Source: Kitasatospora sp. NBC_00458 (GTDB taxonomy: Bacteria; Actinomycetota; Actinomycetes; Streptomycetales; Streptomycetaceae). Taken from it: DNA of 64,000 bases. The DNA lies in the NCBI RefSeq assembly GCF_036013975.1, contig NZ_CP107904.1:5667001-5731000 (forward strand), in the 5' to 3' direction. The notes under the pieces were generated by a model, which saw nothing but the letters and a program-made list of their open reading frames with translations, did no database searches and had not been told where the DNA came from. A program made the translations under genes and the position numbers. The first letter of the stretch is position 1, and every line of letters starts with the position of its first letter. This document shows, one piece after another, positions 1 to 7,618 of the stretch.

Positions 1-1
1 C

Positions 2-163
2 TGGGTGGCGATGGGCATCCTGCTGGTGGCCGCACTGATCGCGTTCGTGATGATCGACCACCGGCCGGCACCGGGTGAGGCCACCGGTGCGACGGGCGAC
101 GCCGCCGGGGCCCCCGCCACGGCGGGCGCCCAGGCGCCGGGACCGCGGCAGCGCGCCTCCTGA
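2..163 (+). CDS. C-terminal fragment of a membrane transporter (probable MFS efflux pump)
   Basis: The window opens inside a gene whose last 53 codons are visible. One hydrophobic segment (MGILLVAALIAFVMI) is followed by a charged turn (DHRP) and an Ala/Gly/Pro-rich cytoplasmic tail ending at TGA 161-163. A final transmembrane helix with a disordered tail is what drug:H+ antiporters of the DHA2 type in streptomycetes usually look like at the C terminus. The family call is an inference, because no diagnostic motif is inside the window. Its position beside a polyketide-like operon would suit an export role, but a separate protease gene lies between them. Confidence 0.45.
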   Translation, partial: WVAMGILLVAALIAFVMIDHRPAPGEATGATGDAAGAPATAGAQAPGPRQRAS

Positions 164-369
164 GGCCGTCGCCCGTCGCCGCCGGGGCCCGCCGCGAGGC
201 CACGCAGTCATCCTCCGGCCCGCCCCGCGTCCCCGCCGGCTCCCGCCCCGTTCCCGCCCCGTCCCGATCCGGCCCCGACCGGGCGGGACGGGCCGGGGCC
301 GGGGCGACCGACGGGGTCGACCGGCTGAATTCTCATCCGCCTCCCAGCCGCGCATCACGGCCCTCCCAG

Positions 370-390
370 CTCCGACCGCCATAGTCGGAG
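370..390. promoter_or_regulatory. 7-bp inverted repeat upstream of the protease gene
   Basis: CTCCGAC (370-376) and GTCGGAG (384-390) form a perfect inverted repeat with a 7-nt spacer, 43 bp upstream of the protease start. It could be an operator or a small hairpin in the leader. Nothing else was recognised in the 164-432 gap. Confidence 0.3.
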
Positions 391-432
391 CGTCCTCACA
401 CCGACGCCGACCAGGGCAGGAGCCGACCGGGC

Positions 433-1446
433 ATGGGCCAGCACCGCCGCCGCAGACCACGACGCCGCCTCCCGGCCCGCACCGCCCTGACCCGCGCCAC
501 CCTGCTCGGCACGGCCCTGTCCGTCCTCACCGCCGCCGCCGTCCTGGCCGGCAGCCACGGCGCGACCTCGGAGGCGACCGGTGCCCGGCCGTCCGGCCCC
601 GCGGTCCGGTCCTCCGCCCCGGTCGCCCCGGCCGCGCCGGCGCAGCCCGAGAGCCCCGCCGGCGCGGGCACCCCCTCGCCCGCGCCGACGGCCGCCTCCG
701 TCACCGACCCGCCCTCCCCGGACGAAGCCTCCCCGTCCGCCGCCTCCCCGTCCGCCGCCTCCCCGTCCGCCGCCACGCCGTCCGTCACCGCCCTGGGCAC
801 CACCGCGGTGGCACCCGCGACACCCGAGGCGGCCACCGTCGGCGCGCTGTTCACCGGCAGCGTCCGCCCCGGCAACCACTTCTGCACCGCCAGCGTGCTG
901 CACAGCACCACCGGGAACCTGCTGCTCACCGCCGCCCACTGCCTGGACGACCCGGACGGCGTCACCTTCGTCCCCGGCTACCGCGACGGCCGGGCCCCGT
1001 ACGGCACCTGGCGCGTCACCGCCGTGCACACCACCGACGGCTGGTCCCGGGACGGCGACCCGGACGAGGACTTCGCCGTCCTGGAGACCGCCGCCGACGC
1101 CACCGGCCGCCGGATCGAGGACGTGGTCGGCGCCAACCCGCTCGGCACCGACGAGCCCTTCGACGCCACCGTCCGCCTCTACGGCTACCCCTCCGGCGGC
1201 GAGGACCCGATCCTCTGCACCAACACCACCGGACGGCAGAGCGCCTACCAGCGCGTAGTCGACTGCCCCGACTACCCGGGCGGCACCAGCGGGGGCCCCT
1301 GGATCTCCGCGGCCACCGGCCACGTGGTCGGCGCCATCGGCGGCTACCAGGAGGGCGGCGACACCCCGGACGTCTCGTACAGCGCCTACTTCGACCACAC
1401 CGTCGCGGCGCTCTACGCCGAGGCGGCCGCCGCGGCGGCGCCCTGA
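433..1446 (+). CDS. secreted trypsin-like serine protease
   Basis: A 337-aa extracellular S1-family peptidase. The N terminus has a run of arginines and then a hydrophobic stretch (residues 19-40), a typical Sec (possibly Tat-like) signal peptide. Residues 45-120 are an Ala/Pro/Ser-rich linker that includes a tandem SPSAA repeat, probably disordered. The catalytic triad is readable: His169 in LTAAHC, Asp213 in DEDFAVLE and Ser286 in GGTSGGPW. CAGGAG lies about 10 nt upstream of the ATG. Its last 34 bp overlap the 3' end of the convergent regulator gene. The substrate is unknown; the family often degrades proteins outside the hypha or has poor general activity. Confidence 0.88.
   Translation: MGQHRRRRPRRRLPARTALTRATLLGTALSVLTAAAVLAGSHGATSEATGARPSGPAVRSSAPVAPAAPAQPESPAGAGTPSPAPTAASVTDPPSPDEASPSAASPSAASPSAATPSVTALGTTAVAPATPEAATVGALFTGSVRPGNHFCTASVLHSTTGNLLLTAAHCLDDPDGVTFVPGYRDGRAPYGTWRVTAVHTTDGWSRDGDPDEDFAVLETAADATGRRIEDVVGANPLGTDEPFDATVRLYGYPSGGEDPILCTNTTGRQSAYQRVVDCPDYPGGTSGGPWISAATGHVVGAIGGYQEGGDTPDVSYSAYFDHTVAALYAEAAAAAAP
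721..780 (+). repeat. 15-bp tandem repeat in the protease linker
   Basis: The unit TCCCCGTCCGCCGCC is repeated about three times in frame, encoding SPSAA repeats in the Pro/Ser/Ala linker of the secreted protease. Copy number is likely to vary between strains. Confidence 0.7.
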
Positions 1447-2117
1447 CCGCCGTAGCGGTTCCGGTGCCGTTCGAGGGAGCGCACCCGGGGGACGGCGGCC
1501 GGTACCGCCGCCGGTCCGCAACAGCCGACGGCCCGGAACCAGGCCGCGCGCCAGGCGGCGATCCGGTCCCCGGGGATGCCGCAGCAGCGGACGTAGGTGA
1601 CCAGCAGCGGCTCCGAGGGCATCCGTAACCCGGCCAGCACGTCCGCCAGGGTGCTGCGCGGCAGCACCCCGAAGCCGCCCGTCCGGGCCCGCTCCTGGAG
1701 CTCGCGCAGCGAGGGCTGCCCGGCGGCCAGCCGGAGCCGGAGCATGGCCTCCAGCAGGTGGGCCGGTTCGTAGACCAGCTCCAGTCTTCGGGCCCTCCCG
1801 CCCGGTGGCGCCGCACCGGGCCGCCGTTCGGCCCTGGCGGCGGCCGTGCCCGCCCCGGCGGCGGCCCGCTCCCAGCGCTGCCGCGCCTCGCGGACCGACG
1901 CCCCGCAGGCCGCCGCGTACGCCTCGACCACCCCCAGCCGGGGCAGTGCGGAGCCGCTGTCGGCCCGCGACAGGGTGGCCGGCGAGCACCCGGACCGGGT
2001 GATCCGGCCGGCCATCTGCCGGTAGGTGAGGCCCGCCTCCGCGCGCAGGGCGCGCAGCCAATGGGCCAGTTCGTGGTGCGGTGCCGCCGGGGGCACCGCG
2101 TTCTTGCGTCGCGCCAT
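1413..2117 (-). CDS. XRE-type helix-turn-helix transcriptional regulator
   Basis: A 234-aa DNA-binding protein. Residues about 13-68 form a lambda-repressor-like HTH (LRAEAGLTYRQMAGRITRSG, then SPATLSRADSG and VVEAYAAACG). The rest is Arg/Ala-rich and matches no ligand domain I recognise. The ATG at 2117 was chosen over an upstream in-frame ATG at 2252 because GGGAGGGCGG sits just ahead of it. It is divergent from the acyl carrier protein operon and shares a 441-bp intergenic region with it, so it is the obvious candidate regulator of that pathway. Its 3' end overlaps the protease gene by 34 bp. Confidence 0.75.
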   Translation of the reverse strand: MARRKNAVPPAAPHHELAHWLRALRAEAGLTYRQMAGRITRSGCSPATLSRADSGSALPRLGVVEAYAAACGASVREARQRWERAAAGAGTAAARAERRPGAAPPGGRARRLELVYEPAHLLEAMLRLRLAAGQPSLRELQERARTGGFGVLPRSTLADVLAGLRMPSEPLLVTYVRCCGIPGDRIAAWRAAWFRAVGCCGPAAVPAAVPRVRSLERHRNRYGGQGAAAAAASA

Positions 2118-2387
2118 TGCCGCCCTCCCCACGGCGTGCCGCCCGGTCGGCCGTCGTTCCCGGTAACGGCCGGAACCTGGTCCGACCGGTTCGGCCAGCC
2201 GACTGCGGTGCGATGTCGTGAATCGCCTCGAATGACGTTCCGGGTGGTACACGTATGGGTGCGACCACGGTAGTCATCGGGTTCTACCAAGGTCAATGCC
2301 CTTTGCCTCTTCTTTGCATCATCCGGTGTTGTAGAAGTTACCGCGGCAGGGTCTTGCCGGGGCCGGTTGATTCAATTCGTCCGGAAT

Positions 2388-2409
2388 GCGGCGGAACGGA
2401 TTCCGCCGC
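2388..2409. promoter_or_regulatory. inverted repeat in the regulator/ACP intergenic region
   Basis: GCGGCGGAA (2388-2396) and TTCCGCCGC (2401-2409) form a perfect 9-bp inverted repeat with a 4-nt spacer. It lies 150 bp upstream of the ACP start, in the 441-bp divergent region (2118-2558), as expected for an operator of the neighbouring XRE regulator or a leader hairpin. I saw no confident -35/-10 pair there. Confidence 0.4.
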
Positions 2410-2558
2410 TCTGGCCTGGTCGAAGACGGTCCGGCCGGCCCCCGGTCGAGGCGACTGTCCGGCGCCGGCGGGTCGAGTGGCCCTTGCGGCGGGCTTTACC
2501 GGTCTGTTGGCATTGGCGGCGTCCGCAGCGGTATTTCGGAACTCTCGAAGGAGACATT

Positions 2559-2828
2559 ATGTCGCCCACGGAAAACGCTGATTTCGCCGTCCTGGTCGAG
2601 CTGCTCAAGGACGTCAAATCCGGTCTGGAAGGCGAGTCGATCACCCCGGCCGACTCGGTGGTGGAGGACCTCGGGCTGGATTCCCTGGACCTTCTCCAGC
2701 TGGCCCGGAAAATCAACCGCCGGCTCGGCGTCGACTTCGACCTCGACAGCTGGAACGAGACCGCGGCCGAGCACCGCCGCACGGTCGGCTCGATCCTGGC
2801 CGTGGTCGCGGCGGCCCAGCGTGTCTGA
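2559..2828 (+). CDS. acyl carrier protein
   Basis: An 89-aa stand-alone ACP that would carry the growing acyl chain on a 4'-phosphopantetheine arm. The attachment site is Ser42 in the GLDSLDLLQL motif, and the acidic four-helix pattern and length are typical. The ATG at 2559 has an excellent GAAGGAGA ribosome site; longer in-frame starts upstream lack one. It is the first gene of an operon in which the next reading frame begins inside its last codons. The company of a KR, DH and KS pair suggests it serves a dedicated secondary pathway, not primary fatty acid synthesis. Confidence 0.92.
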   Translation: MSPTENADFAVLVELLKDVKSGLEGESITPADSVVEDLGLDSLDLLQLARKINRRLGVDFDLDSWNETAAEHRRTVGSILAVVAAAQRV

Positions 2829-3621
2829 GCGGCCCGGGACCAAGCCCGGCACCGGTCGGGTCGCCCTGGTGACCGGCGGCTCGCGGGGGATCGGCGCGGC
2901 CGTCGTGCACCGCCTGGCGGCCGAGGGGCTGACCGTGCACCTGGTCTACCGCGAGGCCGAGGAGGCCGCCCGGAACGTCGTCGCCGCCGTCGCGGCGGCC
3001 GGCGGCCGGGCGGTCGCCCACCGCGCCGACGTCGCGGACGAGAAGCAGGTCGTCGACCTGGTCGAGCGGATCGCCGACACGGAGGGCGCGCTGCACGTCC
3101 TGGTCAACAACGCGGCCGTGATCGACGACCGGCTGGTCGCCGCCACCCCGACCGCGCACTGGGAGCGGGTGCTCCGGATCAACCTGACCGGCCCCTTCCT
3201 GGCCTGCCGGGAGGTCCTCCCCGTCATGCTCGACCAGGGCTGGGGCCGGATCGTCAACATCTCGTCCAACTCGGTGCGGATCCCCGGCCCCGGCCAGAGC
3301 GCCTACGCCGCCGCGAAGGGCGGACTGGAGGCGCTCACCCGGACGCTGGCCGTCGAGGTCGGCCGCAAGGGCATCCGGATCAACACCGTCGCCCCCGGCA
3401 AGGTGCGCACCGAGATGACCGACGCCGTCGCCGAACGGCTCGGCTCGGACGGCGCCGGCACCCGCTGGGGCCTGCCCGAGGACATCTCCGGCCTGGTCGC
3501 CTTCCTGTCCGGCGACGAGTCCGACTACATCCAGGGCCAGACCTTCACGGTGGACGGCGGCCGGCTCGTGATGCGGGCCGCCGCCGGGGCCCGGCCGCGC
3601 CGGGCGGGGGTGCCGGCGTGA
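2821..3621 (+). CDS. 3-ketoacyl-ACP reductase-like SDR (FabG family)
   Basis: A 266-aa short-chain dehydrogenase/reductase, expected to reduce 3-ketoacyl-ACP to 3-hydroxyacyl-ACP with NADPH. It has the TGGSRGIG cofactor motif (residues 18-25), NNAA, and the full catalytic set Asn121, Ser149, Tyr162 and Lys166 (YAAAK). The GTG at 2821 overlaps the ACP stop codon by 8 nt, implying translational coupling, and its own TGA overlaps the next start. This is the catalytically complete reductase of the operon; the second SDR at 4154 is not. The pathway role is inferred from context. Confidence 0.88.
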   Translation: MSERPGTKPGTGRVALVTGGSRGIGAAVVHRLAAEGLTVHLVYREAEEAARNVVAAVAAAGGRAVAHRADVADEKQVVDLVERIADTEGALHVLVNNAAVIDDRLVAATPTAHWERVLRINLTGPFLACREVLPVMLDQGWGRIVNISSNSVRIPGPGQSAYAAAKGGLEALTRTLAVEVGRKGIRINTVAPGKVRTEMTDAVAERLGSDGAGTRWGLPEDISGLVAFLSGDESDYIQGQTFTVDGGRLVMRAAAGARPRRAGVPA

Positions 3622-4157
3622 AGTACTGGGAGGACCTGGTGGGCGCGCCCGACCACCGGTTCGGTCCGCTGGTCTTCGGCGGCGACCTGCTCGACCGGCT
3701 GCTCGACCTGATGGGCGAGAAGCACCCCGTCCACGACGACGACGCCTTCGCCCGCGCCCTCGACCGCAGCAGGCGGATCGTGCCCGGCGGCTTCATCCAC
3801 TCGATCACCTCCGGCTGGGTGGTCCAGCACGGCTCGCCGGCCGCGGTGGTCGGCCTGCGGACCCTGGCCTGGGACTTCGTCCGCCCGCTCTACCCCGACA
3901 CCCCGTTCTGGTTCACCACCCGCACCGGCCGGTCCGTCGAGATCGACGACCGGCTCGGGCTGGTCGAGTCCACCCGGCGGGTGCACGACGACAACGACCG
4001 GACCTACGCGATCGGCCGGATGAGCGTGGTGGTGCTGCGCCGCGCCGCGGCCGTCGCGCTCACCCCCGGACCGGACCCGGCCGCCCCGGGACCCGCCACC
4101 GAACCGGCGCGGGCGGCCACCGCCCCCGCCCGGACCAGCGAGAGGACAGAACGATGA
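3618..4157 (+). CDS. MaoC-like hot-dog dehydratase/hydratase
   Basis: A 179-aa protein with an N-terminal hot-dog domain of the MaoC/R-hydratase type, likely the dehydratase step acting on 3-hydroxyacyl-ACP. The family signature G-D-x-N-P-[LIV]-H appears here as GEKHPVH (residues 33-39), followed by DDDAFA and the conserved VPGGFIHSI. The catalytic His39 is present, but the usual Asp is Glu34 and the Asn is His36. The last 45 residues are a Pro/Ala-rich tail. GTG at 3618 overlaps the upstream stop, and its stop overlaps the next ATG. Confidence 0.75.
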   Translation: MKYWEDLVGAPDHRFGPLVFGGDLLDRLLDLMGEKHPVHDDDAFARALDRSRRIVPGGFIHSITSGWVVQHGSPAAVVGLRTLAWDFVRPLYPDTPFWFTTRTGRSVEIDDRLGLVESTRRVHDDNDRTYAIGRMSVVVLRRAAAVALTPGPDPAAPGPATEPARAATAPARTSERTER

Positions 4158-5008
4158 CCGACGACTCCGCGAACAACCCGCCGGCCGCCCCGCTGCCCGG
4201 CCCGCTCGCACCCCGGCCGCTGGAGGGCCGGGTGGCCCTGGTCACCGGCGGCTCGCGCGGCATCGGCGCGGGCATCAGCCGCAAGCTCGCCGCCTGGGGC
4301 GCCACCGTGGCGATCAACTACGTCGACCGGGGAGGGCCCGCGAAGGAGCTCGCGGCCGAACTCACCGACTCCGGCGCCACGGTGAGCCTGCACCGGGCCG
4401 ACCTGTCCGAGGCGACGGCCGCCGAGGAGCTGCTCGCCGAGGTCGGCGAGGCCCACGGAGGGGACCTGCACATCCTGGTCCAGAACGCGGCGGCCACGAA
4501 GTTCTCCCTGCTGGAGAACGCCACGCTCAGCCAGTGGCAGTTCGTCCAGGACACCAACGCCCGCGCCACCTGGCTGCTCGCCAAGCACGCGGTGCCGCTG
4601 ATGAAGGGCCGCCCCGGCGCCCGGTTCATCACCATCACCAACTCGACCACCACCCGGATCGTGCCGCGCGCCGGGCTGCTCGGCGCCGCCAAGGCCGCCC
4701 TGGAGAACCTCACCCAGTTCCTGTCCTACGAGCTGGCGCCGCACGGCATCGTCGCCAACTGCGTCCGCCCGGGCCTGGTGCAGACCGGCGTCTTCAGCGT
4801 CCGGCCCGACTTCAACCACGGGGTGCGGCACGAGCTCGCGGTCTCCCCGTGGACGGACGGCCAGATGACCACCCCCGAGAACAGCGCCGACGTGGTCGCC
4901 ATGCTCTGCCTCGACGAGGCCTCCTGGATCGTCGGCCAGACCATCACGGTGGACGGCGGCTACGCGGTCTGGGGCAACCTGAACAGCCCGCTCCGGGTCG
5001 GCGAGTGA
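4154..5008 (+). CDS. SDR-family protein lacking the catalytic tyrosine
   Basis: A 284-aa Rossmann-fold protein with an intact TGGSRGIG nucleotide motif (residues 31-38) and the C-terminal SDR pattern (TVDGGYAVW). Lys180 and Ser164 are recognisable, but the tyrosine is missing: position K-4 (classical YxxxK) is Leu176 and position K-7 (enoyl-reductase-type YxxxxxxK) is Ala173. It may be a non-catalytic partner, or an enoyl-reductase-like enzyme using a different acid. A Pro/Ala-rich extension precedes the domain. ATG at 4154 overlaps the upstream stop by 4 nt; a 22-nt gap separates it from the next gene. Confidence 0.8.
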   Translation: MTDDSANNPPAAPLPGPLAPRPLEGRVALVTGGSRGIGAGISRKLAAWGATVAINYVDRGGPAKELAAELTDSGATVSLHRADLSEATAAEELLAEVGEAHGGDLHILVQNAAATKFSLLENATLSQWQFVQDTNARATWLLAKHAVPLMKGRPGARFITITNSTTTRIVPRAGLLGAAKAALENLTQFLSYELAPHGIVANCVRPGLVQTGVFSVRPDFNHGVRHELAVSPWTDGQMTTPENSADVVAMLCLDEASWIVGQTITVDGGYAVWGNLNSPLRVGE

Positions 5009-5030
5009 CGCGGGGAAGGGGGACCGCGCC

Positions 5031-6314
5031 ATGTCCGACGTGATCGTGACCGGCACCGGGGTGGTCTCCCCGGCCGGTCTTGGCACCGAACCGCTCTGGT
5101 CCGCGATGGCCGCCGGCCGGTCGTTCTTCGACCCGGCCGGGCCGCTGCCCTGGCCGGTGGCCGCGGTCGACCGCGGCTCCGTGCAGTGGCCGCCCGGCAA
5201 GCCCTGGATCGACAACCGCAAGTACGCCAACCTGGCCGCCTACTGGGCGGTCGAGGCGGCCAGGCTCGCGCTGCGGCAGGCCGGCCGCGACCCGGACGCC
5301 CCGGACGGCCCCGGCTGGGGCGACCCGGAACGCGGCGGCACCGTGATGGCCGTCGGCAGCACCGGCGACGAGCTGGGCGACGTGATGCCCCGGCTCGCCG
5401 GGATGGCCCTGGACGACCCGCGCCCGCTCGCCACCCTGCTCTACGAGGAGGTGCCGGACTACTCCTACATCCGCGGCATCCCCTCCCAGCTCGGCCAGTT
5501 CGTCTGTATGACGACGGGCTTCCGGGGCTCCAACGTCGCCGCCTACGGCGAGGTGGCGGCCGGCGGCCTGGGCGCGCTGGCGCTCGCGCTGCGGCTGCTG
5601 GAGAGCGGCGAACTGGACCGGGTGCTGGTGGTCGGGGTGGCCCCGCCGTCCTCGGTCTCCGCACTTGCGTCCTTCGACCGGGACGAGCCGATCGGCACCG
5701 AGGCCGCCCCGGGGCGCGGCCCGTTCGACGAGGAACGGGCCGGGCCGCTGCTCGGCCAGGGCGCCGCAGCCGTCCTGCTGGAGCGGGCCGCCCCGGCGGA
5801 CGCCCCGGCACCCCGGGCACTGGCCCGGCTGCTCGCCTGCGAGACGGTGGTCGCCGCCGACCGGGCGAGCGCGACCGGCCTGGCGGTGCGGGCGGCGCTC
5901 CGCCGGGCCGGCGGCCGGCCGGACCTCTGGTGGGCGCACGGCTCGGGTTCGCCGGCCGCCGACCGGGAGGAGTGCTCGGCCGTCCTGCCCCAGGTCGGCG
6001 CGGTGCCCGTGACCAGCAGCAAGGGCACCCTGGGCCTCGCCCTGGAGTGCTCGGCGCTGATCGACACCGCCCTCGCGGTCGAGTCGCTGCGCCGCGGCCA
6101 GCTGCCGCCGGTCGGTCTGCTGCGGCGCCCCGACCCCCGGCTCGGCGGCCCGGACACCGTGACCGGGGCGGCCCGGCCGGTACCGGGCCTGGGCACCGCC
6201 CTGGTCACCGGGATCGACCACGGCCGGGGCACCGCCTCGGCAGGCGCCCTGGTGCTCGGCGGTGTCACCGGTGACCCGCGCGACCACCACGCACGGCGGG
6301 AGGAGGAGCTGTGA
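5031..6314 (+). CDS. ketosynthase homologue without catalytic Cys (chain-length-factor-like)
   Basis: A 427-aa thiolase-fold protein of the beta-ketoacyl synthase family. The N terminus (IVTGTGVVSPAG) and AHGSGSPAADREE are recognisably KAS, but the nucleophile motif is degenerate: the position of the active Cys is Phe164 (MTTGFRGSN), and the second His of the KSxxGH motif is lost (SSKGTLGLA). Chain-length factors of type II PKSs are likewise Cys-less partners of an active ketosynthase, and an intact KS begins 4 nt before this gene ends. The family usually has Gln at this position, so Phe is unusual. GGGGAAGGGGG precedes the ATG. Confidence 0.82.
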   Translation: MSDVIVTGTGVVSPAGLGTEPLWSAMAAGRSFFDPAGPLPWPVAAVDRGSVQWPPGKPWIDNRKYANLAAYWAVEAARLALRQAGRDPDAPDGPGWGDPERGGTVMAVGSTGDELGDVMPRLAGMALDDPRPLATLLYEEVPDYSYIRGIPSQLGQFVCMTTGFRGSNVAAYGEVAAGGLGALALALRLLESGELDRVLVVGVAPPSSVSALASFDRDEPIGTEAAPGRGPFDEERAGPLLGQGAAAVLLERAAPADAPAPRALARLLACETVVAADRASATGLAVRAALRRAGGRPDLWWAHGSGSPAADREECSAVLPQVGAVPVTSSKGTLGLALECSALIDTALAVESLRRGQLPPVGLLRRPDPRLGGPDTVTGAARPVPGLGTALVTGIDHGRGTASAGALVLGGVTGDPRDHHARREEEL

Positions 6315-7618
6315 CGGACGACGACATCCTGATCACCGGCATGGGCGTGGTCACGCCGATCGGCGCGACCGTGGAGGACTTCTGGGAGGCCAACCTGGCC
6401 GGCCGGTCGGGCGTGGTCGCCGAGGACCGGATGGACCTCAGCGGGCTGCCCTGCGGCTGGGCGGCCGGCCTCATCCCCGAGGACATCAGGAAGGAGGTGT
6501 CCGAACGCTGGGGCGACCCGGACCGCACCTGGGGGGACACCCTGCTGCACTGCGTCGTGGACCAGGCGCTCACCGACGCGGGCATCACCGGCCCGGTCGG
6601 CGGCGACGTCGCCGGACTGGTCTGGTCCCGGGTCTGGCCGGGGCCGAGCGGCTCCTTCCCGCAGGACTACGCGGTCCACTTCCGCGAGCTCGGCCAGCGC
6701 TACCGGCGGATCGGCAACGACCCGGCGGCCGTGCTGGAGAGCCTGCGGAGCCGTCGGCTGTCGGCGGAGGCCTCGGACCACTCGGCCTTCCCGGTCGAAC
6801 TGGCCGGACGCCTCGGCGTACCGCTGATCGCCTCCCGGGTGGAGGCCACCTGTTCCGGCGGCCTGCGCTCGATCGCCGAGGCGGTCCGGCTGCTGCGCCT
6901 CGGGCGGGTGGAGGTCGCCGTGGTCGCGGTCTCGGTCTCCCGCAACACCCAGTACGTGCTCTCCCAGTACGGGCAGCTGATGGCGCTGTCCCGCTGGAAG
7001 GGCGATCCGGCCCACTCGTCGATGCCGTTCGACCGGCGCCGCTCCGGCATGGTGATCAACGAGTCGGCCGGGGCGCTGGTGCTGGAGACCGCGGGCCACG
7101 CCGCCCGGCGCGGAGCGTCGGCGCACGCCGTGGTCGGCGGCTGGGGCCTGGCGGTGGACACCACCCACATCACCGCGCCGCAGGTCGGCATGGTCGAGCG
7201 GGTGATGCGCACCGCGATCGCCGGCTCCGGGCTCACCCCGGACGACATCGACACCGTCAACGCGCACGGCACCTCCACCAAGCTCAACGACATCACCGAG
7301 GCCCGGGCCCTGCACCGGGTGTTCGGGGAGCGGACGGCGGAACTCGACGTCTGCGCGGTGAAGTCGCTCACCGGGCACGGCTCGGCCGCGTCCGGGGTGG
7401 TGGAGACGGTGGCGGCGGCGCTCACCCTCGGCCGGGGCGTCATCCCGCCGGTGGTGACCACCACCGAACCGGACCCGGCCTGCGCGGTGAAGACCTCGCT
7501 CACGCCGGTGGAGCGCCCGGTCTCCACGGTGCTGAAGAACTCCTTCGGCTTCGGCGGGCAGTACGCGTCCATGGTGTTCAAGCGCCCGGCGCAGCCCCGT
7601 CAGGCCCCGGTCCGGTGA
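6311..7618 (+). CDS. beta-ketoacyl synthase (KAS II / type II PKS KS-alpha-like)
   Basis: A 435-aa condensing enzyme with the full triad: Cys181 in EATCSGG, His319 in NAHGTST and His356 in KSLTGHGSAASG, plus the C-terminal NSFGFGG loop. It would catalyse decarboxylative condensation of malonyl-ACP with an acyl starter, probably as a heterodimer with the Cys-less homologue encoded just upstream. GTG at 6311 overlaps the preceding TGA, so the two proteins are likely made in a 1:1 ratio. The operon carries no acyltransferase or phosphopantetheinyl transferase, so those functions would come from elsewhere. Confidence 0.9.
   Translation: MTDDDILITGMGVVTPIGATVEDFWEANLAGRSGVVAEDRMDLSGLPCGWAAGLIPEDIRKEVSERWGDPDRTWGDTLLHCVVDQALTDAGITGPVGGDVAGLVWSRVWPGPSGSFPQDYAVHFRELGQRYRRIGNDPAAVLESLRSRRLSAEASDHSAFPVELAGRLGVPLIASRVEATCSGGLRSIAEAVRLLRLGRVEVAVVAVSVSRNTQYVLSQYGQLMALSRWKGDPAHSSMPFDRRRSGMVINESAGALVLETAGHAARRGASAHAVVGGWGLAVDTTHITAPQVGMVERVMRTAIAGSGLTPDDIDTVNAHGTSTKLNDITEARALHRVFGERTAELDVCAVKSLTGHGSAASGVVETVAAALTLGRGVIPPVVTTTEPDPACAVKTSLTPVERPVSTVLKNSFGFGGQYASMVFKRPAQPRQAPVR

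Noticed and set aside
75..1628. 517-codon plus-strand frame over the protease gene
   Set aside because: Out-of-frame shadow: Arg/Pro-rich product, while the frame starting at 433 encodes a full catalytic triad and signal peptide.
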